From Buddleja alternifolia (taxonomy: Eukaryota > Streptophyta > Magnoliopsida > Lamiales > Scrophulariaceae), in contig CM033399.1 of assembly GCA_019426215.1 (NCBI GenBank), positions 22,391,022 to 22,455,021 of the forward strand: DNA of 64,000 nucleotides, given 5' to 3'. The notes below the pieces were generated by a model that had not been told where the DNA came from, searched no databases, and worked only from the letters and a program-made list of their open reading frames with translations. A program made the translations under genes and the position numbers. Below, one piece after another: positions 34,113 through 45,525 of this stretch. Position 1 is the stretch's first letter. Each line of letters starts with the position of its first letter.

Positions 34113-35290
34113 ACCAAGCTCTTTCTTCAACATCCACCGATCCTATCATCACTGCTTCCCTAAACACGTTGCTGCCATCCTCTTTCTTCTCCTTTCTGGC
34201 GTCATCCACCACCGTCTTCGACGTCCCCTTGCCGGTTACGTTGGCCACTGACCCATCTCTCCCCACAACTGTCTCTCTAATTCAACATCTCCTTTCCCTA
34301 AATCTCTCCCCGAAAGACGTAGCTCACCTTATATCTTCCACACCACCTTTGTCGGCCGACACTTACAGCGACTCCACAACCGCCGCCCCTACCTACTATT
34401 ACCAGCGAATCTCATCTTTCTCACACCTAATTGAAACACCAATTTGTTTCCACAACACTCTTACCTCTGTCTTTGATTGCCACCGCCAATTCTCTTTTTT
34501 TTTTTTGGCGCTCTTCCTTCTAACTCTATTATAAACCCCACCATAAATGCTATTTACAAACCTGCCCTAATCAAAACCCTACTTTACAAAACAACCACAA
34601 CAAATCTATCACTCACAAATCAACCCCCACATAAATCCTACTCTATCACACAGCCCCCTAACTACCTTATAAACCAACCCTCATATTAATTATTCTTTTC
34701 ACAACAACCCCCTAGAAACCAAAATCTCTCCAAATTAGTCTGATAACTCACCCTATTCTCACTCTACATTGCCAAAATCTCTCACAACTGTTGTCCACTC
34801 TCTTAAATCCATAGCTCATGACAATGAAATTGAATTGTGAAAATTATCTCCTACGAAAATATCAGTTCAAAATGTTACTGGTAATCACGATCTCTTGGGA
34901 TACATTGATGGTTCTATACCATGTTCCTCGTATCCACTCATTAGATCCTGTTTTCGCACCGGTCGTACTATCAAATATTGGATGTATGCTGCGTTTACTC
35001 AGGAGGTTCTGCAAGCAATTCATACTCTCCCTATATTGTGTGATGTTTGACTCACTCTATAGCATCGCTTTAGTCAGCAGTCTCTCTCAATATAATTAGA
35101 GTATAAAAGTAAGTTCTCCAGTATCAAAAAGGGAACTCTTTCTTGTGACGCCTATCCTAACAAGCTTAAATATATTTGTGATAACCTTTCTACAGTAAAT
35201 TATCCTATCTCGCCTCGCGATCTCGTTATTCAAGCCCTCAATGGGCTCCTTCTGAGTATCAACCAAATGTGATGAATCCTTTTTTGAGGC
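33947..35290 (+). pseudogene. gag: Truncated copia leader and gag
   Basis: After the primer site come a Ser/Thr/Pro-rich low-complexity stretch with a (CT)n run, then a copia Gag core: LNCENYLLRKYQFKMLL near 34828, HDLLGYIDGS near 34887, and KLKYICDNLSTVNYPISPRDLVIQALNG near 35160-35240. Stops and shifts interrupt it. The sequence ends near 35290, where the tail of the opposite-strand gypsy begins. Protease to RNase H and the 3' LTR are missing. Confidence 0.7.
34075..34109. repeat. (CT)n microsatellite
   Basis: About 17 uninterrupted CT units within the truncated copia gag region. Confidence 0.95.
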
Positions 35291-35790
35291 GACAGACGAG
35301 CTTGCTGGTCCAGAGGCAAATGAGGCGACTGAGTCCACTACCTTTATCTAGATTATCTGGATATTAGTTTCTTTCCCTTTCCGTATTTTGTTTTTCCTGC
35401 AAGTACTTTGTAACATGCTCACGTTCGAGGCATAGATATTAGTTTTTGTGCCATGCTCACTTTTGGGGGCATGAGCTTTCCCTTTTTTTGGAATAGTAAT
35501 AGAAGATATTTGTTTTTCACCTTTAGTATATAATCTTGATGGAGAATGCCAAATGCTTGCAATTTTATTCGCTACAAATATACTTTCCATGGAGAATGTA
35601 ATGTATAAATGCGAATTTATTCACAATATATACTTGTTATGCCACCTATAGCTTACAAGCAGCCTTATGGCAAGGCTTACGCTGCCTAGGGCTTATGCGT
35701 ATTCTTCTTTCAACATTTTTTGTAAGTTGTTTAGGGCTTAAGGTACCTTATAACAGGGTTTACATAGCTTAGGGCTTATGATATCTTCCA
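35291..35790 (-). other. Distal 3' region of the Tat element, non-coding
   Basis: No recognised domain. A minus-strand open stretch at 35348-35590 is basic and lacks motifs. The boundary with the copia stub is approximate. Confidence 0.4.
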
Positions 35791-35794
35791 TCTT

Positions 35795-36175
35795 TGTTGT
35801 TGTGGAGAGCTTACAGCGGCCTGAAGTAGTCAATGTCAGGACTTACGCTTTCTAACCTTGTCGTTGTGGAGAGCTTACGGCGGCCTGAAGTAGTCAATGG
35901 CAGGGCTTACGCCTTCTATCCTTGTTGTTGTGAAGAGCTTACAGCGGCTTGAAGTAGTCAATGTCAGGGCTTACGCCTTCTATCCTTGTCTCTGTGGGGA
36001 GCTTACGGCTGCCAGAAGTAGTCAATGTCAGGGCTTGCGCCTTCTATCCCTGTTGCTGTGGAGATCTTACAGCGGCCTGAAGTAGTCAATGTCAGGACTA
36101 ACGCCTTCTATTCTTGTTGTTTTGGAGTGCTTACAGTGGCTTGAAGTAGTCAATGTCAGGGCTTACGCCACCTGG
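35795..36175. repeat. 64-bp tandem repeat, six units
   Basis: The word GAAGTAGTCAATG recurs with AATG-type anchors at about 35830, 35894, 35958, 36022, 36086 and 36150, a constant period of 64 bp. Each unit contains GGCTTACGCCTTCTATCC and GGAGAGCTTACAGCGGCC with a few substitutions. Constant-length units without spacers exclude a CRISPR array. It lies downstream of pol in the Tat element. Confidence 0.92.
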
Positions 36176-36231
36176 AGTCTTATACTTTCTTTCCTATTTA
36201 ATATTTTATATGCTGCCTAGGGCTTAAACAA

Positions 36232-36700
36232 CCTAGGTCTTATGATTTTCCATCTTCAGTGTTGTCGAGGGCTTATAGGAGCCTGAAGTATACAATGACA
36301 AAGCTTACGCCGCCTGGGGTTTATGCGATGTCTTATGTTTATTATCTTATATGCTGCCTAGGGCTTATGCTTTCTTATAACAAGGCTTAAACAACCTAGG
36401 TCTTATGATTTCCTCCATCTTCGGTGCTGCCGAGGGCTTACAGCAGCCTGAAGTAGACAATGTCAGGGCTTACGCCGCCTGGGGCTTATGCGATGTCTTA
36501 TGTTTATTATCTTATATGCTGCCTAGGGCGTATGCTGCCTTATAACAGGGTTTAAACAGCCTAGGTTTTATGATTTCCTTCTTCTTCGGTGCTGTCGAGG
36601 GCTTACAGCAGCCTGAAGTAGACAATGTCAAGGCTTACGCCGCCTGGGACTTATGCGATGTCTTTTATTTATTATTTTTTTTGCTGTCATTTGCTTGGTG
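36232..36700. repeat. ~164-bp higher-order tandem repeat, about three units
   Basis: Anchors CCTAGG(T)CTTATG at 36232, 36395 and 36560 give periods of 163 and 165 bp. Each unit includes GGCTTACAGCAGCCTGAAG-like sequence related to the 64-bp unit plus a GCGATGTCTTATGTTTATT segment. It probably grew from the same 64-bp module. Confidence 0.85.
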
Positions 36701-36889
36701 ATATTGTGACATGGCGTTAAAGATCATAAGCATAATAACCATAATATCACAAAGATGAATAAACTTCATTATTTGTCAATCTTATCAAGAGAAAACAAGC
36801 ATGCATTGCTTGATTTTTATCACAGGAAACGGAAATCATCATTGAACTCCTTCTAGATGCTTCCAAATCAAGAATTTAGTTTTTGGGGA

Positions 36890-39800
36890 AAGCAATAAAA
36901 ATACTAACTTCATTGAGGCAATTTTCCTCTCAAGTTAGCTTTCGGCCTTCCACATCCTCCAGCATATATGCGCCCTCACTCAGCACTTGTATCATCTTGT
37001 AAGGGCTTTCCCATTTGGGTCCCAGCTTTTCGACTAGCTTTAGGATGGCGGCTCTCCTGAGGAATAGGTCCCGCACTTGAAATTCTCTAGCCACCCCTTT
37101 CAGTTGTAAGTTGCTGTTATTTTTTGTTTTTACTTGGCTACTTTCAAGTAGGCTATGTTTCTATCTTCTTCAATGACATCTAGGCTTTCTCTCATCAACT
37201 CTTCATTCTTCTCAGCATCAAAATACTTTACTCTATGGGATGTCAATTGTCATGTGGACGTTAGAAGGTATAACAACCTCAATTCCATACACCAGGCTAA
37301 AGGGGGTCTCTCAAGTAGTGCTGCGAGGAGTGGTTCGGTATGACCATAAAACATTCGGCAGCTCATCCACCCATGTACTTCCACCTTTTTGTAGCCTTGT
37401 TTTCAATCACTGCATGATGATTCTGTTAATCACCTCCACTTGTCCATTGCACTAGGGGTGACCCACATCGGTGAACAATTGCTTTATGCCCATCTCCATG
37501 CACCAATCTTGTATCTTGGCACCTTGCAATTGCCTCTCATTGTCGGATATTATCTCGCGTGGTACTCCAAACCTAAAAAGTATGAACTTTTTTTAAGAAT
37601 TTTATCACCTCACTCTCCGTGATCTTGGCTAGTGGTTCCGCCTCGATCCATTTGCTAAAGTAGTCTACTGCCACCAGCAGGAACTTCTTCTGTCCCACCG
37701 TAGTAAGGAAGGGTCCCACTATGTCCATCCCCCATCTGGCAAATGGGTAAGGTGAGCTCATGGCTCCCATAACTCCAGTTGGCTGATGATACAGTGTCGC
37801 ATACACCTGGCATTGCTCACACCTTCCCATCAAGTTCTTCGTATCTTCCTTCATAGTAGGCCAGTTGTATCCCGCTCAGAAGGCTTTCTTCTTTATGGCA
37901 TCATGGCTACCACAAAGGCCTTTATGGATATCACGTAGAACCATCAGTCCTTTCTTCTTTTATAGGCATCTCAAAAATGGGTGAGTAAAGGATCTCTTGT
38001 ACATAGTTCCTTCGATTATGGTAAATTGACGGATTTGTCACTGTACCCTCCAGGCCTCCTGTTTGTCCTCCAGTAATCGCCCTTGTAGTATATAATTTGC
38101 TACAGGCGTTTTCCAATCGTCTGGCTCCAGGGTTATGCTGCTTAATTCTTCTCGCTTGGTATGGTTTCTATGGTTATCCGCCGAGTATGGAAATTGATCG
38201 GCGCACTAGCTAATCGCCCTGGGTAGTCAGCCTTTTTGCTCTTCATCCGGGGCACCTGCTTTTTCTCGAAAGTCTTCAATTGGCCTTTTAAATAGAAATC
38301 TTCAGGTACTCCATCATCCTTCATTTTTTGGCCTTGTATTGGCCATTAACTTGGCACACCACCATCTGGGAGTCCGAATGGACTCTCAAGTGTTTTGCTA
38401 CCACCTTTAATGTCATCTTTATTCCGGCAATCAGAGCTTCTTATTCGGTTTCGTTGTTAGAAGCGTGGAAATTAAACTTCATGGCATACTCCAATTCACT
38501 TCCTTCGGGTGTTGTCAGCACTACTCCTACTCCACTTCCCAATGAGATGGCAGAGCCACCAACATGGAGCCGCAAGACCTTCTTAACGTCTTAGGCAAAA
38601 GGTACTTCTGCCATGAAATCTGCTAGTGCTTGAGCCTTTATGGCGGGCCTTGGGGCATAGGTAATGTTGAACTCACTGAGTTCCACCGCCCATCTTATCA
38701 TCTTTCTTGACGCCTTGGAGCATCCCAATATTTGCTTCAGAGGGTAGTTGGTGCATACTTCTACACTATGTGACAGAAAATATGGCCTCAGCTTCCTGGC
38801 AGTGGTCACCAAGGTAAAGACCACCTTTTCAATCTCAAGATACCTCTCCTCAGCCCCCCTAAGGGCTCGGCTGGCATAGTACCCCGGCTTTTGGTCTCAT
38901 CCTTCTTCTCGTATTAGCATAGAGCTAACGGCATGATTGGAAATCGCCAGGTACAGGTACAACTTCTCGACATGTAATGGTTTGGTCAGCAACGGTAAGC
39001 TAGTTAGGTACACCTTTAACTCTTCAAAGGATTTTTGGCATTCTTCATTCTAGGAGAACGAGCTTGCCTTCCGGATAACCCTGAAGAATTGCAAGTTGTG
39101 CTCTCCCAGTTTTGTGATAAAATGGCTCAGGGCTACCACCCTACCAGTGAGTACTTGAACGTCATTCCGGGTAGCTGGCGATGCCATTTCTTGAATAGCT
39201 CTTGTCTTCTTAGGATTGACTTCAATCCCTTCTCCGTTACTAGGTATCCCAAGAACTTCCCACTTCTGATTCCAAAAGTGCACTTCAATGGATTAAGATT
39301 CATTTGGTACTGTCGGAGTACCTCAAACGTCTCCACCAAGTCTCCCAAATGGTCCTGCGCCTTTCGGCTCTTTACCAGCATGTCATCTACAAAGACTTCA
39401 AGGTTTCTTTCTATTTGCTTTAGAAAGATCTTGTCCATGAGTCGCTGATATGTGGCTCCAGCATTCTTTAGGCCAAAGGGCATCACCACATAACAGAACG
39501 TCCCAAAGGCTGTTATGAAGCTCACCCTCTTCTGATCTTCAGGGGCTAGGGGCATCTGGTGATACCCATGAGATGCATCCATCAGGCTCAAAAGTTCACA
39601 CCCTGATGTAGAATCCACCAGCTGGTCGATTCTAGGGAGGGGGTAACAGTCTTTTGAGCAAGCTTTGTTAAGATCTCGAAAATCTATGTACATTCGCCAT
39701 TTATCTCCTCCTTTAGGAATAAGGATACCATTAGTTATCCACTCCGAGAATTAGATTTCCTTAATGTGGCCAGCAGCCATCAACCTGTCCATCTCTTCTT

Positions 39801-40600
39801 TTATGATTTTGTCCTTCTAAGGTCCAAAGTGCCTTTTCTTCTGCTTCACGGGTTTGGAGGTGGAAAAGACATTGAGCTGGTAGACTGCTACAGTTGGATC
39901 AATACCCACCAGGTCCTCCGTAGTCCAAGAAAAAATGTCTATGTCATCTCGGAGCAGCTGAGTTAGGAGGGAAGCCATCTCAGGGTCGAGTTGAGATCTT
40001 ATCTTGGTGATCTTGGAAGGATCTCTTGACACTAATTCCATCGTGATAAAGATTTTTGCCGATTTGGCTTTAAGTTGCACGCCGGCTTCCTTGATTCCTC
40101 CTTTTATGGTCATGATTTCTTCTTTCTCCAGTCTAGACCCCTTTAGTAGGTCTACCTCCATATTTGATGATCTTTCTCTTCTTCGGATAGCTTCTACATA
40201 GCATTTTCTCGTAGCTAGTTGATCTCCTTTTATCTTCCCTATGCCTTTGCCCACTGGGAATTTCATCTTCATGTGGCAAGTGGAAATGACTACCTGAAAA
40301 GCATTTAGTGTGGGCCTCCCGAGGATAGCATTGTATGGCTGCAACACCTCTCCTGCGAATCCGAAAAGAGCGGTTTCCACCATCATCATCCTGATACTTC
40401 CCAGGTCCATCCTTTTGAAGGCATCATGGAAAAGTACATCCACTGAACTGCCACAATCTATGAAAACTCGGCCCACATCGTAGTCAGCGATGGTGGCGGT
40501 AATCACTAAGGCATCATCACGAGGGCGACCGAGGCGGTGCTTATCTCCAGGCCCGAATTGCATTAGTGGCTCGGTATTAACCACAACTACCTCCTCAGCT
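36890..40600 (-). pseudogene. pol: Tat-type pol: protease, RT, RNase H, second RNase H, integrase
   Basis: Read from high to low coordinates: retropepsin-like box FIDCGSSVDVLF near 40450; RT from DFRDLNKACSKDCYPLP (~39680) through MPFGLKNAGATYQRLMD (~39460) to the catalytic FVDDMLVKS (~39385); RNase H with RKLRPYFLSH (~38790); the additional RNase H-like domain GSGVGVVLTTPEG (~38540) to VHSDSQMVVCQVNG (~38360); integrase zinc part RCEQCQ (~37818) and catalytic WGMDIVGPF (~37735); C-terminal part KLGPKWEGPY-like near 37020 ending about 36890. Stops occur at several places (for example after HASNNETE near 38440) and there are shifts. Fully typical of Tat; inactive. Confidence 0.92.
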
Positions 40601-40849
40601 TTCTCCTTCAGTTGTCTCTAAATAGGACAACTCCTTTAGGGCCCTAAGATGATCTCGTTGGGATTTATGTTAATCTCCATCAGTGGGGCCTCCGGTTATC
40701 ATATTGATAGATTTTCGCCTTTAGTTTGGCCTTCCTTCTTCATCTCTTCTCTCTATCGTGTCCTTTAGATCCTCCTTAGGATGCATTTCAACATCTGCCC
40801 TATATCGCGGTGGGATAGGACTCATCTCAAAGATTCTCGTGCTCTTCTC

Positions 40850-42700
40850 ATGATCACGACATATAAGCTATTTGCAAGTGCCCGCATTCTATTAGCCTTT
40901 CTATTTCGCTCAACAGATGCAAACATGTATTAGTATCATGCCCGTAATCTTTAAGAAAATAGCAATACTTGTCGGATTTAGGATGAGTTGGTCCATAAAT
41001 CGCGCTTCGTGGCCACCTCACCATCTTTTTGTTCTCCTTCTCTATCGCCCTAAGAGCTTTTTCGAGAGTCACCTTAAGAGGTGTCCGAGTTGGATTTTGG
41101 TACTTCTCCCCGTACCTATTTGAATAGATGGGCTTCTTGGTTTCCACCGGGGTCTTCTTTTCATCCCTAGCAGCAGGATTGCTGCTAGCTATCTTTGTTT
41201 GGGTAGCTTACTCCAGATTCTCATATTTCTCCGCCCTTTCTACCAAGTTGTCGGAATTGACAGCAGGCTTCTTAGCCAGGGACCTGAAGAAATCTCCATC
41301 CTTTAACCTTACACGAAGGCATTAGCTTCAGCATTCGCGGAAGGTACCTCCAGGGCAGTAGTGTTGAATCTTCTTATATACCCTCTTAAGGGCTCATTGA
41401 CTCCTTGGCGTATGTTGAATAAACTCAGGAAGGTCTTTTGATACCTCTGGCTGCTAGCAAACTGATGTAGGAACATCGCGCTAAACTCCTTAAACAAATG
41501 AATCAAATTCACAGCTAGCTGATTGAACCACTGTTGGGCAGCTTTCGTCAAGGTGGTTAAGAATACTCGACACTTAACCCCATCAGTAAACTGATGAAGT
41601 AAAGCGCTATTCTCAAACTTTGATAAGTGCTCCGCGGGATCCACCGATCCATCATATTCAGCAATATTGGGGACACGAAAATTGTTTGGAAGCTCTTCAG
41701 CTAAGACTCATGGCCCGAATGGTACACCTCGTGGAGGGGGTTGGAAACCTCCTCCTAGGCGTTGCCTCATCTCTCTCATTTCTGATCTTAGGTCCTCGAA
41801 TCCTTTTATCGCCTCTGGATGCCTTACGTCATTACCCACATGATTCATGGGTGGTTGTCTCCAGGGCATACCACCCATTTCACCAGGGTGCTGGTGAATC
41901 CATCTCTGTTGATTTCCATCTAAGGCCTCCTCATAAGGACGATCTCCCATGCTATATGTTTGGTGAGGAGGGAACGGTGGCGTATAAAACGTCGTTCCCC
42001 TTGAAGCTTTAACCGTAGGAATCTCCATAGGGACAGCTGGCGGGGGTGACAATGGAATGCTCACCGGGATCTCCCTCATTCGTTGTGTATACCCTCCTTG
42101 CAAAACATAGGCCATTGCTGTAGCAAATGCTCATCCCCATTGATCTGCGAGAGGGAGGTCGCTTCCTGCTGGCGGGACATTTGATGGGATAGCACATGCT
42201 ACTTGGTGAGCATGTTGTTCATCACCTCCTTCCAATTGTTGGCCTCGTTCACCTATAGATAGTTGTCCATACACTGGCGGGTTGAGACCTTCGTTCTCAT
42301 TAGCCAGTGGTGGAAGAATTGGCTCCTGTACATCCTGGGTTTGTGGCGGGATGACCCCTTCCAAATTAGGAGGGGCCATGTGTTCTCCTTGATGGCGGCG
42401 CGTGTATACACGTGTTACTCCCGATGCAACCTCCTGTTGTGAGGGTAAGATTCCTTGAGGTGGTGATTGAGTGAATCCCGATGCAACGGTAGTGTTTCCT
42501 GGACCGGTTAACACGAAAATCGAAGCAAGTGTGGAATCGCCTGTCAGTGACTGCCCCGGTGCAACACCAGGCAGCATGGTGGCCGCGCGCTCTTCCACTG
42601 CCGGCCCAATGGGCCGTCGGCGGACGCACGGCGGCACTCCTCATCTCTGAACGTCTTAATCCTTGAACTTCTTCCATTTCAATGCAAAGACTCACATCTT
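40850..42700 (-). pseudogene. gag: Tat-type gag with in-frame stops
   Basis: Starts near 42695 or 42637. An N-terminal Pro/Gln-rich part (QVACAIPSNVPPAGSDLPLA) ends at a TGA near 42131, continues AFATAMAYVLQGGYTQ to a second TGA near 41708, and then the capsid core DPAEHLSKFENSALL (~41640), AAQQWFNQL (~41530), FLHQFASSQRYQKT (~41470) and RGYIRRFN (~41380). The nucleocapsid-side signature CYFLKDYGHDTNTC is near 40930. Both stops are TGA and each could come from a single C-to-T change (CGA to TGA). A degraded duplicate is at 58560-60560. Confidence 0.85.
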
Positions 42701-42732
42701 AAACTCCTGTTCTCACAGACGGCGCCACTTGA

Positions 42733-43319
42733 TGTGATTCGGATTTTCACACCAAGAAAATCGGAGAACCAAACAAGGTTTTCGATTGATTGTTGTAATT
42801 AATACTCTTAAACTCTTGATTCACACTCTCAATTCACACATATAAAAATATTCGGAAAATGTAGAGGAAAATGAGAAAGAATGACTTTCTTTATTGACTT
42901 TGAATATCTAAGAACATAAACCCTAATTTTAAAGTAATACAACTTAATAAAACTTGACTTTCTCTACTAACACTTACAAAAAATGAAGTAAAAACTATTT
43001 ATATAGGCCTCATGGCCGATTTTACTAGGGTTGGGGGAGTCTTGGATTGCTTCCAACTTATTCTCGGATACTGGGAGATACGATGAGTCATATCCCTCTT
43101 TTTAGGATTTGGTAGTTTAGGACAAGATTTACTCAAATGTCCTTTTATTTGAGCTTTCTCATAAGTATTTGCATGAGCTTTCCTCTTAGCATTCTTATGA
43201 GCATATCCTTGAGCTTTTCATGAGCTTTCCATTCATAAGCCTTCTTCATTTATTTATTTTGACACAAGCCCACTCCATGTTAGCCCATTTAGGAGAAGTG
43301 AAAATTATGACCCATATCA
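42733..43319 (-). repeat. 5' LTR of the Tat element
   Basis: 587 bp; minus strand TGATATGGGTCATAATTTTC... to ...AATCCGAATCACA, followed by TCAAG and the primer site TGGCGCCGTCTGTGAG. The second copy is 60597-61194 (598 bp). Confidence 0.88.
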
Positions 43320-44537
43320 AAATTATTTAATGAAAATTTATAAGTGTGAATTTTATTTCTTACGAGATGTGCATGAACTAAATATTAAAAAAAAACAATC
43401 CTTATTATATTTTAAATGCAACAAAACGCGACTATGAAGTCAGATAACTGAAAATTTGATTATCAGGTATCTAGTTCTCGATTTCATGAATTCCAATCCA
43501 TAACAAACAGATTGAGCCTAAATTTTATGAAGGTAAAATCGCAGTTCACTTTCACTTTTCTTCATGACTTAAAAATTACTATATTACCAATTTAGTCATA
43601 ATATATGTGAGAATACGATGGGTGATGGATTGTTAGGCTAAGAAGGAATAGTCTCTACACCATTAATTAGTCCCATTCTCAGCCTAACAATCCATCGTAC
43701 TCACAAATGTTAGGTCTAAATATGCAAATTGGAATTTTTTTAGTCAAAATTAATCTACACCGGCGTCACGTAAGAACAAATCATGAAAATTATTGTTGTG
43801 GATATTCCATGTGTATCCTTCCAGAATCAATAGATATTAGAGATAAATGCAGACACTTCCAACCTATGCGGTAAAATCTTGAAAACTATTATTGTGGATA
43901 TTCCATGTGTATCCTTCCAGAATCAATAGATATTAGAGATAAATGCAGACACTCCCAACCTATGCGGTGATGTGCACTTTGCCCCTTAACCTTTTGAAAG
44001 GTGCACCCGACACCCTAACCTTTCAGGAGTGTGCACTTCACCCCCTCAGACCAAATAAGATGGCATCTAATGGGATATTCCGGTGCATGTAAGGGCAAAA
44101 CTGTCACTCAAGGAGCAAAGTACCGCATAGGATGGGGGTAGTTTGCCTTCATCTTTAGTTTCTTGAAATTTTTAAAATTTTTGTTTTCTAAATTCAAATA
44201 TTCTTTTCCAAAAAGAAAAAGGACAAAAATAAATAAATTTGGAACATCAAAACAAATTTAAAAAAAATAAACACAGAAAGAAAGATAAAATTTTGAAAAT
44301 TTCACAAAGAAGTCAAAGGAAAAAAAATAAAAAATTTAGAAAAAAATATTCATCAAAATTTTTGGAAAAATTAAGAAAAAAAAATAGAAATTTTTGGAAA
44401 AATTAAGAAAAAAAAATAGAAAAGGAATAAAAAAATTAAAAATTTGAAAACTCCAGATAAAGTAAAATAAAAGAAAAAAATAAATTTTCAGGATTTTACT
44501 AAAATTTTTTTTCTTAATTTTCATTTTTATAATTTGT
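43320..44537. repeat. R repeat, partial copy (right part of R)
   Basis: Matches about 16978-18090 of R copy 1: the 100-bp inverted repeat (43609-43705) and the left arm of the fold-back element. It also has a 96-bp local tandem duplication (GATATTCCATGTGTATCC at 43801 and 43897) absent from copies 1 and 2. It stops in the fold-back at TTTTTATAATTTGT and changes to segment X. Confidence 0.85.
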
Positions 44538-45525
44538 AAATAGTAGTTTTCATACATTATATTTACGTATCTTTCCTTTTTATGTATATATAAAAATAAT
44601 TATGTTTATAAGTACGAATGCATTGCAATATATATATTAAACACACACAAAATATATGCGTACATAAATATATATTTGTATATTTATATATAATATTGTA
44701 CATTAATTTTAATTATGCATAAACATGAGCACATATCTAATATCTTCTTATACATATATTACTAATTGTATGGTAAATACTTATATGCATTTGTATATAG
44801 TTAAGATAATATATTATTGGTTTTCATGCATAGTTTTTATATTTGATTCTGTTTATTTATACGACAATTATTAGTTTAAGTAAAACTATAATAATGGTAA
44901 CAAACAAAATTTTATTTCAATTCAGGTGTATTTTTTTGGGAACTGAACAAAAATGAGGTGGACTACGTACTCCAATACAACTTTAGTCCATGTATGTAGC
45001 CAAAAGAAAAGGACTATTTTATGTTGAATCCCTTATCCATGGACTGAGCTCGAATTGACCCGTTTTAGTACCAAACATGTTGCGTGAGTGTTCACGGTGT
45101 TGGTTTGCATTTTTTCTACTAAGTCCAAACAAATTGCTAAGTGCTGTTTTGTGGAATAAAAACTTGAAATGTAGTTTTGAAAATTAAAACATGCTGTGTA
45201 GTTTGATCGGCTCGGTGATATTTCCTTGTTTTCTTCGGTTGATTTTATTTTATTTTATTTTACAAAGGATGATCAGAAGTGAAAGATTTTGCGAGATATG
45301 ACTTCGAGATTGAAGAAGTTAAAATAGCAGTTATGATGGATTCGTTGAGGATGAGGAGAGGTAACGTGCATGTGCATCTTGAGCAGTTGGGATAATTAAG
45401 GAGAATATTAATGTAAAATCTCAGATCAGGCCTCAAGTGTTCGAATACAGTGTATTGAGGTTGTGACCTTTTGCCTTCAAAACTTGGAGGATATTTTTGG
45501 CAAGTGAAAACTTGGTGTATTTGGT
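44538..45525. repeat. Segment X, repeated non-coding block (~1 kb)
   Basis: AT-rich; almost identical to 62416-63410. It links a partial R to a full R in both places. There is no coding sequence; GAGGATGAGGAGAGGTAACG near 45348 is the only GC-richer part. Confidence 0.85.

Larger units (their letters stand above)
35291..43319 (-). mobile_element. Tat-lineage Ty3/gypsy retrotransposon, 3' LTR missing
   Basis: Minus-strand order: LTR (43319-42733), primer site TGGCGCCGTCTGTGAGAAC, gag, protease, RT, RNase H, a second RNase H, integrase, then a tandem-repeat-rich 3' region. The second (archaeal-type) RNase H and the gag signature YGHDTNTC are marks of the Tat lineage. No copy of the LTR occurs near 35.3 kb, so the 3' end was lost at the junction with the copia stub. 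The 5' LTR lies in the R repeat: the sequence right of 43319 continues R from the point equal to about 16978. Confidence 0.9.

Noticed and set aside
35897..36085. 62-codon open stretch over the 64-bp repeats
   Set aside because: 64 is not a multiple of 3, so the reading frame is not kept between units; an open stretch by chance.
35795..36175. Regular repeats resembling a CRISPR array
   Set aside because: Units are contiguous 64-bp tandem copies without unique spacers, in plant DNA, inside a retroelement tail.
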